From the NCBI RefSeq assembly GCF_007991755.1, contig NZ_BJYY01000018.1, positions 62,001-126,000 on the forward strand: a DNA stretch of 64,000 nt. Reading direction: 5' to 3'. The stretch comes from Cellulomonas aerilata. GTDB taxonomy: Bacteria; Actinomycetota; Actinomycetes; Actinomycetales; Cellulomonadaceae. The position numbers were made by a program, and so were the translations under genes. The notes below the pieces were generated by a model. It ran no database searches. It had not been told where the DNA came from and saw only the letters and a program-made list of their open reading frames with translations. Below, piece after piece: positions 26,212 through 39,021 of this stretch (position 1 is the stretch's first letter; each line of letters starts with the position of its first letter).

Positions 26212-27153
26212 GCCGGGTCCTCCTCGTCGAAGTCGTCGGAGACGGCGACGTCCCCCTCCTCGCTGCCGGTCCACCGTACGGTCAGCTCCGTCAGGGGCGT
26301 GACCTGGTCGAACGCGACGGCGCCCTCGCGGAACAGCTCCAGGAGCGCCAGGAACCGGACGACCACCACCGCGGTCGACCCGGCGTCGGCGACCAGCGCC
26401 CGGAACGACGCCGCTCCCCCGCGCCGGAGCCGGTCGACCAGGACGGCGGCCTGCTCGCGCACGCTGACCGGCGGGGCGTGGAGGTGGCTGACGTCCACGC
26501 CCGGCGCCTCGGGCCGGGGCGCCAGGGCCCGGGCGGCCAGCACGGCGAGCTGTTCGGGACCGATGCGCCACACGAGCTCGGGCAGCAGGGCGGCCTGCTC
26601 CGGCTCGAGCTGGACGACCCGGGGGTGCCGGCGCCCCTCGGCGGCGAGCCGCTCGTCGATCGTCGCGGCGACCTGCTTGTACGCCCGGTACTGCAGCAGC
26701 CGGGCGAACAGCAGGTCCCGCGCCTCGAGGAGCTCCAGGTCCTCGGCGTCCTCCACCTCGCCGGACGGCAGCAGCCGCGCCGCCTTGAGGTCGAGCAGGG
26801 TCGCGGCGACCACGAGGAACTCGCTGGCCTGGCCCAGGTCCCAGGTGCCGGTGCCGGTCTCGGCTGCGCGGATGTAGGCGATGAACTCGTCGGTGACCTG
26901 GGCGAGCGCCACCTCGGTGATGTCCAGCTTGTGCTTGGAGATCAGCCCCAGCAGCAGGTCGAACGGTCCGGTGAAGACCTCCAGGTGCACCCGGAAGCCG
27001 GACGACCCGGACGGCGCCGCCTGCTCTCGCGGATCGGGGGCACCCGGGTCACCGGAGGCCGCACGGGGTCCGAGGACCGCGACCGGCAGCGCGTCGTCGG
27101 ACGGGTCCGTGGCGGGCCCGTCCGCGAGCGGGGCGGCACCGAGGGGCTGCGCC

Positions 27154-28050
<897 letters not shown>

Positions 28051-28057
28051 GCGGCCC

Positions 28058-28063
28058 AACCTA
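28058..28063 (-). promoter_or_regulatory. Putative -10 of parA-scpA operon (leaderless)
   Basis: TAGGTT on the minus strand, seven bases before the parA GTG, in a 108-bp gap after xerD. No Shine-Dalgarno is present, so a leaderless mRNA is likely. No clear -35. Confidence 0.45.
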
Positions 28064-28158
28064 CCCCAGCGCCCCGCGCCGCCGACGCAGGCGCAGCGCC
28101 GGTGCGCGCGGTCCGTCGGCGTGCCCGCCGCACGACCCGGGCGCACCGGACGCGCAGG

Positions 28159-29100
28159 TCAGCCGAGCGCGCGGGGGTGCGAGGCGGCGTACACCTCGCG
28201 GAGCGTGTTCGGCGTCACCAGCGTGTAGATCTGGGTCGTCGTGACCGACGCGTGCCCCAGCAGCTCCTGCACGACCCGCACGTCCGCGCCGCCGGCGAGC
28301 AGGTGCGTGGCGAACGAGTGCCGCAGCGTGTGCGGGGAGATGTGCGCCGCCCCGGGCAGCCGGGCCCGCTCGGCCGCCGCGCGCAGCACCGCCCAGGCGC
28401 TCTGCCGGCTCAGGCGGGCGCCGCGGGTGTTGAGGAACACCGCGGGAGTCCCCCGCCCCGCGGCCGCCAGGACCGGCCGGGCCCGCACGAGGTACGCCTC
28501 GACGGCGTCCACCGCGAAGGAGCCCACGGGGACGACCCGCTCCTTGCCGCCCTTGCCCAGCAGGCGCACCGCCGCGCGGCCGGGGGTGAGGTCGAGGTCG
28601 TCCACGTCGAGCCCCACGACCTCCGAGATCCGCGCGCCGGTGGAGTACAGCAGCTCGAGGATCGCGCGGTCGCGCAGCGGTCCGGGACCGTCTCCGACGC
28701 CGGCCGCCTCGAGCAGGCGCTCCACCTCGTCGGTGGAGATGGCCTTGGGCAGCCGCCTGGTCTGCGCGGGCGGGCGCACGGTGCTCGCCGGGTCCGCGCC
28801 GACCAGCCCCTCCAGCGCGCAGAAGCGGTGCCACCCCCGCACCGCGACGACGGCGCGCGCCGCGGACGACGCCGACAGGGCCGCGCCGCCGTCGGACCCC
28901 GTGCGCAGCGCCAGGACGAACTCCTCGACGTCCGCCTCCGTGACGTCGGCCGGCGTCGTGCGCCCGCGCCCCGCGAGGTACGCGACGTAGCGGGCGAGGT
29001 CGCGGCGGTAGGCACGCAGGGTGTTGACCGACAGGCCGCGCTCCACCCCCAGGTGGGCGAGGTAGTCCTGGACGACGCCGTCCAGGGTCGGGGTCTTCAC
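28159..29100 (-). CDS. xerD: Tyrosine recombinase XerD
   Basis: 313 residues; resolves chromosome dimers at dif with XerC. N-terminal core-binding domain [20 protein letters not shown]; catalytic R in [13 protein letters not shown] in [11 protein letters not shown]-x-x-R in [16 protein letters not shown] in [14 protein letters not shown] with the nucleophile Tyr. Length and location upstream of parA-scpAB are normal. Confidence 0.93.
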   Translation of the reverse strand: MKTPTLDGVVQDYLAHLGVERGLSVNTLRAYRRDLARYVAYLAGRGRTTPADVTEADVEEFVLALRTGSDGGAALSASSAARAVVAVRGWHRFCALEGLVGADPASTVRPPAQTRRLPKAISTDEVERLLEAAGVGDGPGPLRDRAILELLYSTGARISEVVGLDVDDLDLTPGRAAVRLLGKGGKERVVPVGSFAVDAVEAYLVRARPVLAAAGRGTPAVFLNTRGARLSRQSAWAVLRAAAERARLPGAAHISPHTLRHSFATHLLAGGADVRVVQELLGHASVTTTQIYTLVTPNTLREVYAASHPRALG

Positions 29101-29113
29101 AGGGCCGGACGGC

Positions 29114-30118
29114 TCAGAACGGCAGGAACGGGTCGACCGCGACCGCGAGGAAGAGCAGCGTCAGGTACGTGATCGACAGGTGGAACAGACGCATCTCGCC
29201 GAGCTTGACGCTGCCGTCTGCGTCGTGGAGCCGGGCACGGCGGTACAGGCCGACGCAGGCCCCGACGAACCACGCGCCCAGGGCGACGGCGACCACCGTG
29301 TACACCCAGGTCATCGACGCCAGCGGCACGAGCACCAGGGAGCAGGCCACCATCGCCAGGGCGTACCCGATCACCTCGGTGGCCACGCGACGGTCGCCCG
29401 CGACCACCGGGAGCATCGGCACGCCCGCGGCGGCGTAGTCGCGGCGGAACTTCATCGACAGCGGCCAGTAGTGCGGCGGCGTCCAGAAGAAGATCACGCC
29501 GAACAGCGCCACCCCGGCCCAGCTCATCGAGCCGGTGACCGCCGACCACCCGATGAGGACCGGCATGCAGCCGGCGATCCCGCCCCACACGATGTTCTGC
29601 GACGTCCGGCGCTTGAGGATCATCGTGTAGCCCACGACGTAGACGAGGATCGCGGCCGCGGTGAGCAGCGCCGAGACGGCGTTGACCACCAGGGCGAACC
29701 ACGTGAGCGACAGCACCCCGAGGGCCAGGCCGAAGACGAGGGCCGCGCGCGGGGTCACCTCCCCGGTGACCAGCGGTCGGCGCTTCGTGCGGTTCATCAA
29801 CGCGTCGATGTCGCGGTCGAGGTAGCAGTTGAGGACGTTCGCCGACCCGGCGGCCGCGGCGCCCCCGACGAGGGTCGCCAGCACCAGCCCGAAGGACGGC
29901 ATGCCGCCCTGCGCGAGGATCATGGTCGGGACCGTGGTCACCAGCAGCAGCTCGATGATGCGTGGCTTGGTGAGCGCGACGTACGCGCCGATCACCGCCC
30001 GGGCGCGGGCCCGACCCGTCTCGGAGGCACGGGCCGCCCCGGCGTCCGCGGGTCGCGGGGTCGCGGAGGGTCGGGTCACGGCCGTCTCATGGATCGGTAC
30101 CGGGCTGCTGGTGGGCAC
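29114..30118 (-). CDS. ctaB: Protoheme IX farnesyltransferase
   Basis: 334 residues, integral membrane prenyltransferase making heme O for cytochrome oxidase. Prenyl-diphosphate motif [20 protein letters not shown], several hydrophobic helices, and the second Asp/Arg-rich loop [19 protein letters not shown] at 30118 has GGAAG upstream; a longer in-frame ATG at 30217 adds 33 unrelated residues, and shorter starts exist. It is divergent from tkt, the standard ctaB-tkt arrangement of actinobacteria. Confidence 0.93.
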   Translation of the reverse strand: MPTSSPVPIHETAVTRPSATPRPADAGAARASETGRARARAVIGAYVALTKPRIIELLLVTTVPTMILAQGGMPSFGLVLATLVGGAAAAGSANVLNCYLDRDIDALMNRTKRRPLVTGEVTPRAALVFGLALGVLSLTWFALVVNAVSALLTAAAILVYVVGYTMILKRRTSQNIVWGGIAGCMPVLIGWSAVTGSMSWAGVALFGVIFFWTPPHYWPLSMKFRRDYAAAGVPMLPVVAGDRRVATEVIGYALAMVACSLVLVPLASMTWVYTVVAVALGAWFVGACVGLYRRARLHDADGSVKLGEMRLFHLSITYLTLLFLAVAVDPFLPF

Positions 30119-30486
30119 GCGCTGCAGTCTTCCGTTTCCCTCGGGGCTCTTCGACCACGGCCGTCGGGCCGGTGGTCGACGCGGCCGGGTGGCCGACCGT
30201 CCGTCCGTCCCGGCCATGGTACGGCCCCGGGTCCGCGCAGCGCCGTCACCGCGACGCCACGACCTGTGACGTTCGTCGGGCGGGCCGTCCGGGGCGCGCC
30301 CTCCGTCCTACCGGCGGCAACCGGCCCGCGGCGCCGGGACCCCGGACGTGCCCACCAGATGGCCCAACCAGCCCACCGGGGGCATGGTGGCTAGGCTCGG
30401 GCGTGGACGATCGCGCGATGTCGTGCGGTCGCGTTCTGCGTGTGGCGACGTCCCGGACCTGCGCGTCCGGGCAGAGAAGAGGTTCG
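30119..30486. other. Divergent ctaB-tkt promoter region
   Basis: 368 bases with no gene. TAGGCT (30392-30397) fits a -10 for tkt, ~95 bases from its start, without a clear -35. A short hairpin (CCCGGAC/GTCCGGG) lies just upstream of the tkt Shine-Dalgarno GAAGAGG. Confidence 0.4.
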
Positions 30487-32658
30487 GTGAACGCGTTCGA
30501 CCCGGCTGCCCCCCTCCAGTGGTCCGACCTCGACCGGAAGGCCGTGGACACCGTCCGCGTCCTCGCGGCCGACGCCGTCGAGAAGGTCGGCAACGGCCAT
30601 CCCGGTACCGCGATCAGCCTCGCCCCGGTGGCGTACCTGCTGTACCAGAACCGGATGCACCTGAACCCGGCCGACCCGCACTGGCTGGGCCGCGACCGGT
30701 TCGTGCTCTCGGCCGGCCACTCCAGCCTGACCCAGTACATCCAGCTGTACCTCGCGGGCTACGGCCTGGAGATCGAGGACATCGCCGCGCTGCGGACGTG
30801 GAACTCCAAGACCCCCGGGCACCCCGAGTTCCGGCACACCACGGGCGTGGAGATCACCACCGGCCCGCTCGGCCAGGGCCTGGCCAGCGCGGTCGGCATG
30901 GCGATGGCCGCCCGCCGCGAGCGTGGCCTGTTCGACCCCGAGGCACCCGCCGGCGAGAGCCCGTTCGACCACCAGATCTTCGTCATCGCCTCCGACGGCG
31001 ACCTGCAGGAGGGCGTGACGAGCGAGGCGTCGTCCATCGCGGGCACCCAGGAGCTGGGCAACCTCACCGTCATCTGGGACGACAACCACATCTCGATCGA
31101 GGGCGACACCGACATCGCCTTCACCGAGGACGTGATGAAGCGGTACGAGGCCTACGGCTGGCACGTGCAGTTCGTCGACTGGACCCAGACCGCGGACGGC
31201 TCCGCGTACCACGAGGACGTCGAGGCGCTGAACGCCGCGTTCGACGCCGCCGCGGCCGAGACCACCCGCCCGTCCATCATCGGGCTGCGCACGATCATCG
31301 CCTGGCCGGCGCCGTCCAAGCAGAACACGCACGGCTCGCACGGCTCCAAGCTGGGGGGCGAGGAGGTCGCGGGCCTCAAGAAGGTCCTGGGCTTCGACCC
31401 GGAGAAGAGCTTCGACGTCGACCCCGAGGTCATCGCCCACACCCGCGCGGTCGGCGACCGTGGTGCGGCGTACCGCGAGCAGTGGGACGCCCGGTTCGCC
31501 GCCTGGCGCGAGGCCAACCCCGACCGGGCCGCCCTGCTCGACCGGCTGCAGAAGGGCGAGCTGCCCGAGGGCTGGACCGACGCGCTGCCGGTCTTCCCCG
31601 CCGGCAAGTCCGTGGCCACCCGCGCCGCCTCCGGCGAGGTCCTCTCCGCGCTGGCGCCCGTGCTGCCCGAGCTGTGGGGCGGCTCCGCCGACCTGGCCGG
31701 CTCGAACAACACGACGATGAAGGGCGAGCCGTCCTTCCTGCCGGCCCACCGCTCCACGCACGAGTTCGCGGGCGACGAGTACGGCCGCACCCTGCACTTC
31801 GGCATCCGCGAGCACGCCATGGGCGCGATCCTGTCCGGCATCGCGCTGCACGGCCCGACCCGCCCGTACGGCGGCACGTTCTTCACGTTCAGCGACTACA
31901 TGCGCGGCGCCGTCCGGCTGGCCTCGCTCATGGGGATCGGCGTCACGTACGTCTGGACGCACGACTCCATCGGCCTCGGCGAGGACGGCCCGACCCACCA
32001 GCCGGTCGAGCACCTCTCCGCGGTGCGGGCGATCCCCGGCCTGGCCGTCGTCCGTCCGGCCGACGCCAACGAGACCGCGCAGGCGTGGCGGTCGATCCTC
32101 GAGCGCTTCGACGAGCCCGTCGCGCTCATCCTCACCCGGCAGAACGTCCCGACGTTCCCCCGCGGCGAGGACGGCTTCGCCGGTGCCGAGGGCGTGGCGC
32201 GCGGCGGTTACGTCCTGCAGGACGCGAGCGACGGGCAGCCGCAGGTCGTCCTCATCGCGACGGGCTCCGAGGTCCAGCTGGCCGTCGCGGCCCGCGAGAC
32301 GCTCGAGGCCGAGGGCGTCCCCACCCGCGTGGTGTCCATGCCCTGCCAGGAGTGGTTCTCCGAGCAGGACGACGCCTACCGCGAGCAGGTGCTGCCCTCG
32401 GGCGTCCGCGCCCGCGTCTCCGTCGAGGCCGGCATCGCCATGTCGTGGCACCGTCTCGTCGGCGACGCCGGACGCACGGTGTCCCTCGAGCACTACGGCG
32501 CGTCGGCCGCGGCCGAGACGCTGTTCGAGGAGTTCGGCTTCACCCCCCAGGCGGTGGTCGCCGCGGCCCGCGAGTCGATCGCGGCCGCGCAGGGCGACGC
32601 GCCGGCCGCCACCTCGGCGTCGGCCCCCACCGAGAGCGGGACCGGCGACCAGGTCTGA
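30487..32658 (+). CDS. tkt: Transketolase
   Basis: 723 residues, thiamine-diphosphate enzyme of the pentose-phosphate pathway. [13 protein letters not shown] near the N-terminus carries the catalytic His region, the ThDP/Mg motif is [16 protein letters not shown], and the pyrimidine domain has [14 protein letters not shown]. The GTG at 30487 follows GAAGAGG and gives the family length. First gene of the plus-strand tkt-tal-pgi-zwf-opcA-pgl block. The Ala/Thr-rich C-terminal ~20 residues are extra. Confidence 0.97.
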   Translation: MNAFDPAAPLQWSDLDRKAVDTVRVLAADAVEKVGNGHPGTAISLAPVAYLLYQNRMHLNPADPHWLGRDRFVLSAGHSSLTQYIQLYLAGYGLEIEDIAALRTWNSKTPGHPEFRHTTGVEITTGPLGQGLASAVGMAMAARRERGLFDPEAPAGESPFDHQIFVIASDGDLQEGVTSEASSIAGTQELGNLTVIWDDNHISIEGDTDIAFTEDVMKRYEAYGWHVQFVDWTQTADGSAYHEDVEALNAAFDAAAAETTRPSIIGLRTIIAWPAPSKQNTHGSHGSKLGGEEVAGLKKVLGFDPEKSFDVDPEVIAHTRAVGDRGAAYREQWDARFAAWREANPDRAALLDRLQKGELPEGWTDALPVFPAGKSVATRAASGEVLSALAPVLPELWGGSADLAGSNNTTMKGEPSFLPAHRSTHEFAGDEYGRTLHFGIREHAMGAILSGIALHGPTRPYGGTFFTFSDYMRGAVRLASLMGIGVTYVWTHDSIGLGEDGPTHQPVEHLSAVRAIPGLAVVRPADANETAQAWRSILERFDEPVALILTRQNVPTFPRGEDGFAGAEGVARGGYVLQDASDGQPQVVLIATGSEVQLAVAARETLEAEGVPTRVVSMPCQEWFSEQDDAYREQVLPSGVRARVSVEAGIAMSWHRLVGDAGRTVSLEHYGASAAAETLFEEFGFTPQAVVAAARESIAAAQGDAPAATSASAPTESGTGDQV

Positions 32659-32741
32659 CCCGACCGGCCGGCCGGTCGCACGTCGACCGGCCGGCCCGCC
32701 CCACGAGCACGGACGAGCACGTCTCACCCAGGAGGACCATC

Positions 32742-33896
32742 GTGACTGACACTGCCCGCGCGACCACCGCTCTCGACACCCTCTCCGCGGCGGGGGTCGC
32801 CGTCTGGCTCGACGACCTGTCCCGCGAGCGGCTGCGGACCGGCAACCTCGCCGACCTCGCCCGCACGCACCGGGTCGTCGGCGTGACGACCAACCCGACG
32901 ATCTTCGCCTCGGCGCTGTCCAAGGGGAACGCCTACGACGAGCAGCTCGCCGAGCTCGCGGCCGCCGGCGTGGAGACCGAGGCGGCCGTCCTGGACATCA
33001 CCGTCGACGACGTCCGCGAGGCGGCCGACGTCCTGCGCCCGGTCTACGACGAGTCCGGCACCGTGGACGGGCGGGTCTCGCTCGAGGTGGACCCGCGCCT
33101 GGCGAAGGACGCGGACGCGACGCTCGCCCAGGCCCGCGAGCTGTGGTCCCGGATCGACCGGCCGAACGCCTTCATCAAGATCCCGGCGACCGAGGACGGC
33201 CTGGCCGCGATCGAGGGCGCGATCGCGGACGGGATCAGCGTCAACGTCACGCTGATCTTCTCCCTCGAGCGCTACCGCAAGGTCATGGAGGCGTACCTGT
33301 CCGGCCTGGAGAAGGCGCTTGCCGCGGGCCGCGACCTGGCGCCCATCGGGTCCGTCGCCTCGTTCTTCGTCTCCCGGGTGGACGCCGCCATCGACCCCAA
33401 GCTCGACGAGCTCGGCACCCCGGAGGCCAAGGAGCTGCGCGGCAAGGCGGCCATCGCGAACGCACGCCTGGCGTACGCCGCCTACGAGGAGATCTTCTCC
33501 GGCGAGCGGTGGGCCGGCCTGGCCGCGTCCGGCGCCCAGCCGCAGCGGCCGCTGTGGGCCTCGACGGGCGTCAAGGACAAGGCGTACCCCGACACGATGT
33601 ACGTCGACGAGCTCGTCGTGACCGGCGTCGTCAACACGATGCCCGAGGCCACGCTGCTCGCGGTCGCCGACCACGGCCAGATCCGCGGCGACAGCGTGTC
33701 CGGCACCGAGCAGGAGTCCGCCGCGGTCATCGAGGCGCTGCGCGGGGTCGGCATCGAGATCGACGACGTGACCGAGGCGCTGGAGGCCGAGGCCATCCGC
33801 AAGTTCGAGGCGTCGTGGACGGAGCTGCTCGAGACCGTGTCCGACGGGCTCGCCCGCGCGGCCGGCAACGGCAGCACCGAGGAGGCGGGCCAGTGA
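32742..33896 (+). CDS. tal: Transaldolase
   Basis: 384 residues; actinobacterial-type transaldolase. Motifs: [16 protein letters not shown] and the Schiff-base Lys in [14 protein letters not shown] preceded by GGAGGA five bases away; 83 bases after tkt. Works with transketolase in the non-oxidative pentose-phosphate branch. Confidence 0.96.
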   Translation: MTDTARATTALDTLSAAGVAVWLDDLSRERLRTGNLADLARTHRVVGVTTNPTIFASALSKGNAYDEQLAELAAAGVETEAAVLDITVDDVREAADVLRPVYDESGTVDGRVSLEVDPRLAKDADATLAQARELWSRIDRPNAFIKIPATEDGLAAIEGAIADGISVNVTLIFSLERYRKVMEAYLSGLEKALAAGRDLAPIGSVASFFVSRVDAAIDPKLDELGTPEAKELRGKAAIANARLAYAAYEEIFSGERWAGLAASGAQPQRPLWASTGVKDKAYPDTMYVDELVVTGVVNTMPEATLLAVADHGQIRGDSVSGTEQESAAVIEALRGVGIEIDDVTEALEAEAIRKFEASWTELLETVSDGLARAAGNGSTEEAGQ

Positions 33897-35632
33897 GCAC
33901 GGACCAGACGCGCTCCGAGCCCGGCGCGGCCGACGCCGGGGAGGGCGGCTGGGTGCTGTCCTGGGCCGGCGAGGGCGACGAGGCGCTGCTCGAGGTGACG
34001 GCCGCGGGCGCCGCCGCCCGTGCGGTCGCCGCCCACGCCGCGACGATCGCCGGCGACCGGGTCCCGTCCCGCATCGCCGCGCACGACGCGACGCTGTGGG
34101 GCCCGGAGGCGGAGTCCGAGTCCGCCATCCGGCTCGGCTGGACCGACCTGCACACCACGACCCGCGCGATCCTGCCCGAGCTGGAGGCGCTGCGCGCCGG
34201 GCTGAGCGCCGAGGGGATCGACCGCGTCGTGCTCGCCGGCATGGGCGGCTCGTCGCTGGCCCCCGAGGTGATCACGCAGACCGCGGGGGTGCCGCTGGTC
34301 GTGCTCGACTCGACCGACCCCGACCAGGTCCGCACGGCGCTGTCCGGCGACCTCGCGCGCACGGTCATCGTGGTGTCGAGCAAGTCCGGCGGGACCGTCG
34401 AGACGGACTCCCAGCGCCGCGTGTTCGAGGCCGCGTTCACCGCGGCCGGTCTGGACGCGACGCGGCACATCGTCGTCGTCACCGACCCGGGCTCCCCGTT
34501 GGAGAAGGCCTCGCGCGAGGCCGGCTACCGGGCCGTCTTCCTGGCGGACCCGAACGTCGGCGGCCGGTTCTCCGCGCTGTCCGCCTTCGGGATCGTCCCG
34601 TCCGCCCTGGCCGGGGTCGACGTGGGCGAGCTGCTCGACGAGGCGGCCGCCGTCGCCGAGATGCTCGCCGAGGACGCCGAGTCCAACCCGGCCGTCGTGC
34701 TCGGCGCCGCCCTGGGCGGCACCTCCCCGCTGCGCGACAAGCTCGTGATCGTCGACGAGGGCTCGGGCATCGTGGGCCTGGGCGACTGGGCCGAGCAGCT
34801 CATCGCGGAGTCGACCGGCAAGAACGGCACCGGGCTGCTCCCCGTCGTCACGCGCAGCCCCGCCGGTGCGCCGCCGGAGCTGGCGTCGTCCGCCGACGAC
34901 GTCCTGGCCGTGCGCCTGGTCGCGATGGCGGACGACCCCGACGACGACGCCGACTCCGCGGAGGCCGTCGCCCCCGGGGACGAGGTCACCATCGCCGGAC
35001 CCCTCGGCGCGCAGCTGCTGCTGTGGGAGTACGCGACCGCGATCGCCGGGCGCCTGCTCGGCATCAACCCGTTCGACCAGCCCGACGTCGAGAGCGCCAA
35101 GCTCGCCGCGCGCGGCCTGCTGGACGCCACGCCGGAGCCCGAGCCGGCCGCGTTCACCGATGCCGGCATCGAGGTGCGGGCCACACCCGGCCTGCTCGAC
35201 GGCGTGAGCACCGTCGACGGCGCGCTCGAGGCGCTCCTGGGCACACTGGGCGAGCGCGGCTACCTGGCCGTGATGGCCTACCTGGACCGCGAGGCGAACA
35301 CGGACCTCGCGTCCGTCCGCGACTCGCTCGCCGCGCGCACGGGCCGGCCGGTCACCTTCGGGTGGGGGCCGCGCTTCCTGCACTCGACCGGCCAGCTGCA
35401 CAAGGGCGGCGCCCCGATCGGGGTGTACCTGCAGATCACCGGCGAGGCCGCCGAGGACCTGGACGTGCCGGACCGTCCGTTCACCTTCGGCCGGCTCATC
35501 GCCGCCCAGGCCGCCGGCGACGCGACCGTGCTCGCCGACCACGGCCGGCCGGTCCTGCGCCTGCACGTGACCGACCCGGCTGCCCTGAGCCGTCTGGCCG
35601 GGCTGCTCGGGGCGGACGGGGCGACGGCGTGA
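33893..35632 (+). CDS. pgi: Glucose-6-phosphate isomerase
   Basis: 579 residues. Sugar isomerase (SIS) fold: [43 protein letters not shown] and the late [15 protein letters not shown]. The GTG overlaps the tal stop as GTGA. This divergent pgi lineage placed between tal and zwf is characteristic of actinobacterial pentose-phosphate operons. Confidence 0.94.
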   Translation: MSTDQTRSEPGAADAGEGGWVLSWAGEGDEALLEVTAAGAAARAVAAHAATIAGDRVPSRIAAHDATLWGPEAESESAIRLGWTDLHTTTRAILPELEALRAGLSAEGIDRVVLAGMGGSSLAPEVITQTAGVPLVVLDSTDPDQVRTALSGDLARTVIVVSSKSGGTVETDSQRRVFEAAFTAAGLDATRHIVVVTDPGSPLEKASREAGYRAVFLADPNVGGRFSALSAFGIVPSALAGVDVGELLDEAAAVAEMLAEDAESNPAVVLGAALGGTSPLRDKLVIVDEGSGIVGLGDWAEQLIAESTGKNGTGLLPVVTRSPAGAPPELASSADDVLAVRLVAMADDPDDDADSAEAVAPGDEVTIAGPLGAQLLLWEYATAIAGRLLGINPFDQPDVESAKLAARGLLDATPEPEPAAFTDAGIEVRATPGLLDGVSTVDGALEALLGTLGERGYLAVMAYLDREANTDLASVRDSLAARTGRPVTFGWGPRFLHSTGQLHKGGAPIGVYLQITGEAAEDLDVPDRPFTFGRLIAAQAAGDATVLADHGRPVLRLHVTDPAALSRLAGLLGADGATA

Positions 35633-37170
35633 GCCCGACCCCCGTGGCCCAGGGGCACAACCCCCTGCGGGACCCGCGCGACCGCCGTCTGCCGCGCATC
35701 GCCGGCCCCTGCGGCCTGGTGATCTTCGGCGTGACCGGGGACCTGGCCCGCAAGAAGCTGATGCCCGCTGTGTACGACCTGACGAACCGGGGGCTCCTGC
35801 CCCCCGGCTTCGCGCTCACCGGGTTCGCCCGGCGGGACTGGGACACCCAGGACTTCGCCGAGATCGTCCACGACGCGGTCAAGAAGCACGCGCGCACCGA
35901 GTTCCGCGAGGCGACCTGGCAGCAGCTCGCCGAGGGCATCCGGTTCGTGCAGGGCGAGTTCGACGACGACGCGGCGTTCGAGCGCCTCGCCGACACCGTC
36001 TCGGACCTGGACGCCGAGCGGGGCACCGGCGGCAACCACGCGTTCTACCTGTCGGTGCCGCCGAGCGCGTTCCCGGTCGTGTGCCGCCAGCTCGCCCGGT
36101 CCGGCCTGTCGCAGTCCAAGCCCGAGGCGTGGCGCCGCGTCGTCATCGAGAAGCCGTTCGGGCACGACCTCGCCAGCGCGCAGGCGCTGAACGAGACCGT
36201 GCACGAGGTGTTCGCGCCGGACGACGTGTTCCGCATCGACCACTACCTGGGCAAGGAGACGGTCCAGAACCTGCTCGCGCTGCGGTTCGCGAACCAGCTG
36301 TTCGAGCCGATCTGGAACGCCAACTACGTCGACCACGTCCAGATCACGATGGCCGAGGACATCGGCATCGGTGGGCGGGCCGGCTACTACGACGGCATCG
36401 GCGCGGCCCGGGACGTCATCCAGAACCACCTGCTGCAGCTGCTCGCGCTGACGGCGATGGAGGAGCCGGTCTCGTTCGACGCGAACGACCTGCGTGCGGA
36501 GAAGATCAAGGCGCTGTCCGCCGTGCGGCTCCCCAAGGACCTGGGCAAGCACGTCTCCCGGGGGCAGTACACCGCGGGCTGGCAGGGCGGGGAGAAGGTC
36601 GTCGGGTACCTGGAGGAGGAGGGCTTCTCCTCCACGTCCACGACCGAGACCTTCGCGGCGGTCCGCCTGGACATCGACACCCGCCGCTGGGCCGGCGTCC
36701 CGTTCTACCTGCGCACCGGCAAGCGGCTGGGACGGCGGGTCACCGAGATCGCCGTCGTGTTCAAGCGCGCGCCGCACCTGCCGTTCGAGTCGACCGCGAC
36801 CGAGGAGCTCGGGCAGAACGCCCTGGTCATCCGCGTCCAGCCGGACGAGGGCGTGACGCTGCGATTCGGCGCCAAGGTCCCCGGCACCGCGATGGCGGTC
36901 CGGGACGTGACGATGGACTTCGGGTACGGCCACTCGTTCACCGAGGCGTCACCGGAGGCCTACGAGCGGCTCATCCTCGACGTGCTGCTCGGCGACCCGC
37001 CGCTGTTCCCGCGGCACGAGGAGGTCGAGCTGTCCTGGAGGATCCTCGACCCGATCACCGAGTTCTGGGCGTCGCAGGGCACGCCGGACCCGTACCGCGC
37101 CGGCACCTGGGGCCCGGACTCGGCCGACGAGATGATGGCCCGCGACGGGCGCGCGTGGCGACGGCCGTGA
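35629..37170 (+). CDS. zwf: Glucose-6-phosphate 1-dehydrogenase
   Basis: 513 residues; first oxidative pentose-phosphate step. NADP-binding VIFGVTGDLARKKLMP, active site RIDHYLGKETVQN, substrate-binding EKPFGHDLASA. GTG overlaps the pgi stop. Followed by its assembly factor opcA. Confidence 0.97.
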   Translation: MSPTPVAQGHNPLRDPRDRRLPRIAGPCGLVIFGVTGDLARKKLMPAVYDLTNRGLLPPGFALTGFARRDWDTQDFAEIVHDAVKKHARTEFREATWQQLAEGIRFVQGEFDDDAAFERLADTVSDLDAERGTGGNHAFYLSVPPSAFPVVCRQLARSGLSQSKPEAWRRVVIEKPFGHDLASAQALNETVHEVFAPDDVFRIDHYLGKETVQNLLALRFANQLFEPIWNANYVDHVQITMAEDIGIGGRAGYYDGIGAARDVIQNHLLQLLALTAMEEPVSFDANDLRAEKIKALSAVRLPKDLGKHVSRGQYTAGWQGGEKVVGYLEEEGFSSTSTTETFAAVRLDIDTRRWAGVPFYLRTGKRLGRRVTEIAVVFKRAPHLPFESTATEELGQNALVIRVQPDEGVTLRFGAKVPGTAMAVRDVTMDFGYGHSFTEASPEAYERLILDVLLGDPPLFPRHEEVELSWRILDPITEFWASQGTPDPYRAGTWGPDSADEMMARDGRAWRRP

Positions 37171-37225
37171 CCGGTCGTCCGCACGCCCCGACCCGCCACC
37201 CGCTCCCGCACGACAGGACCGCCCC

Positions 37226-38146
37226 GTGATCATCGACCTGCCCAGCACCACGACCAACGAGGTCAACAAGCGCCTGGTGAAGCTGCGTGACGAGGGCGGC
37301 GCCGTCGCCCTCGGGCGCGTGCTGACCCTGGTGATCGACGTCGGCACGGGGGACGTCGAGGAGGCCGTCGAGGCCGCCAACGACGCGAGCCGCGAGCACC
37401 CCTGCCGGGTGATCGTCATCGCCGCGTCGGCCGACGGCGGCACCGAGGGCGAGCTGCACGCCCAGATCCGGCTCGGCGGCGACGCCGGCGCGAGCGAGGT
37501 CATCGTCCTGCGTCCCTCCGCGCAGCTGCTCCCCTACGCCGACACGCTGGTCATGCCGCTGCTGCTGCCGGACGCGCCGATCGTCACCTGGTGGCCGATC
37601 GAGCCGCCCGAGGACCCGGCCAACCACCCGCTCGGCCGGATGGCCCAGCGGCGGATCACCGACTCCACCGCCTGCCGGGCCCCGCAGGAGTCCCTGCGCG
37701 CGCTCGCCGGCGTGCACCAGCCCGGCGACACGGACCTGGCGTGGACCCGCATCACGCTGTGGCGCGGGCTCCTGGCGGCCGCGCTGGACCAGCCGCCGTT
37801 CGAGCCGGTGACCAAGGTGGTCGTGTCCGGGGAGAGCACCCACCCGTCGGTGGACCTGCTCGCCGCCTGGCTCGCGAAGGACCTGGACTGCCCCGTCGAG
37901 GTGGAGCGGCAGGACGACGCCAAGGCCATCACCTGCGTGCGGATGGAGCGCCGCTCGGGCGACATCGTGCTGGACCGGCCCGACGGCAAGACCGCCGCGC
38001 TGCGCCAGCCGGAGCAGCCCGAGCACCGGATCGCGCTGCCGATCCGCCAGCTGCGCGAGTGCCTCGCCGAGGAGCTGAGGCGTCTGGACCCGGACGAGGT
38101 CTACGCCGAGACGCTGGTCCAGGGCCTGCCTCGGGTGGCCGCGTGA
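37226..38146 (+). CDS. opcA: Glucose-6-phosphate dehydrogenase assembly protein OpcA
   Basis: 306 residues; matches OpcA, which in cyanobacteria and actinobacteria activates or assembles G6PDH. Conserved TWWPIEPPEDPANHPLG and LTLVIDVGTGDVEEAVEAAN. GTG start at 37226, 55 bases after zwf, with AGGA upstream. Confidence 0.92.
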   Translation: MIIDLPSTTTNEVNKRLVKLRDEGGAVALGRVLTLVIDVGTGDVEEAVEAANDASREHPCRVIVIAASADGGTEGELHAQIRLGGDAGASEVIVLRPSAQLLPYADTLVMPLLLPDAPIVTWWPIEPPEDPANHPLGRMAQRRITDSTACRAPQESLRALAGVHQPGDTDLAWTRITLWRGLLAAALDQPPFEPVTKVVVSGESTHPSVDLLAAWLAKDLDCPVEVERQDDAKAITCVRMERRSGDIVLDRPDGKTAALRQPEQPEHRIALPIRQLRECLAEELRRLDPDEVYAETLVQGLPRVAA

Positions 38147-38910
38147 CCCGCTCCGTCGTCGTCCATCCCGACGCCGACCTGCTCGCGCAGGCGACGGCGG
38201 CCCGGCTGCTGCTGCGCCTGCTCGACCTGCAGTCGGTCCGCCGCCCGGTGCACGTCGTCCTCACGGGCGGCACGGTCGGGATCAAGACCCTCGCCGCCGT
38301 CGCGGACAGCCCGCTGCGCGCCGCGGTGGACTGGAGCGGGGTGCACCTGTGGTGGGGGGACGAGCGGTTCCTGCCCGAGGGGCACCCGGACCGCAACGAG
38401 ACCCAGGCGCGCCAGGCGCTGCTGGACCCCTTGGGCGACGCGCTCCCGCAGGAGAACGTCCACCCCATGGCCTGCGCGGACGGCACCACGCTGACGCCGG
38501 ACGACTCGGCGGTGCGGTACTGCGACGAGCTCGCGACGTTCGCCGACCCCGGCACGCCGCCGGGTGCCGTGGCGGTGCCCGCGTTCGACGTCCTGCTGCT
38601 CGGCGTGGGCCCGGACGGCCACGTCGCGTCGCTCTTCCCCGGGCACGAGGGGCTGGAGGCCGGCGGGACGGGTGCCGTGGGCGTCTACCGCTGCCCCAAG
38701 CCCCCGCCCGAGCGCGTCACCCTCACCTACGACGCCATCCACGCCGCGCGCGAGGTGTGGCTCGTGGCGGCCGGCGCGGAGAAGGCGGCCGCGGTGGGGT
38801 CGGCGCTGGCCGGTGACCCGGTCGAGAAGACGCCGGCCGCCGGGGCGGCGGGCACGGAGCGGACCCTGTGGCTGCTGGACGCCGCCGCCGCGGGCGTCGT
38901 CGAGGCCTGA
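38143..38910 (+). CDS. pgl: 6-phosphogluconolactonase
   Basis: 255 residues; hydrolyses 6-phosphogluconolactone. LTGGTVGIKTL, VHLWWGDERFLPEGHPDRNE and LLGVGPDGHVASLFPGHEG are family motifs. GTG overlaps the opcA stop. Last gene of the pentose-phosphate block; a strong terminator follows. Confidence 0.95.
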   Translation: MTRSVVVHPDADLLAQATAARLLLRLLDLQSVRRPVHVVLTGGTVGIKTLAAVADSPLRAAVDWSGVHLWWGDERFLPEGHPDRNETQARQALLDPLGDALPQENVHPMACADGTTLTPDDSAVRYCDELATFADPGTPPGAVAVPAFDVLLLGVGPDGHVASLFPGHEGLEAGGTGAVGVYRCPKPPPERVTLTYDAIHAAREVWLVAAGAEKAAAVGSALAGDPVEKTPAAGAAGTERTLWLLDAAAAGVVEA

Positions 38911-38953
38911 GGCCCCTCCGCGCGCTCCGCGCCACGGGCCGGGGCGGACGCAG

Positions 38954-38989
38954 CCGGGCCCCGCACCTCGGGTGAGGTGCGGGGCCCGG
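38954..38989. terminator. Bidirectional terminator between pgl and rbpA
   Basis: A perfect 16-bp stem (CCGGGCCCCGCACCTC and its complement) with a 4-base loop between two convergent genes. No T-tract, as is common at this GC. Confidence 0.75.
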
Positions 38990-39021
38990 GACGTCGGTGC
39001 CGCGCGGTCGTGCTGCGGTGC

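Noticed and set aside
30391-32727. Long open frame antisense to tkt
   Set aside because: It mirrors the transketolase codon pattern at high GC, contains only low-complexity residues and matches no family; similar antisense frames cover most genes here.
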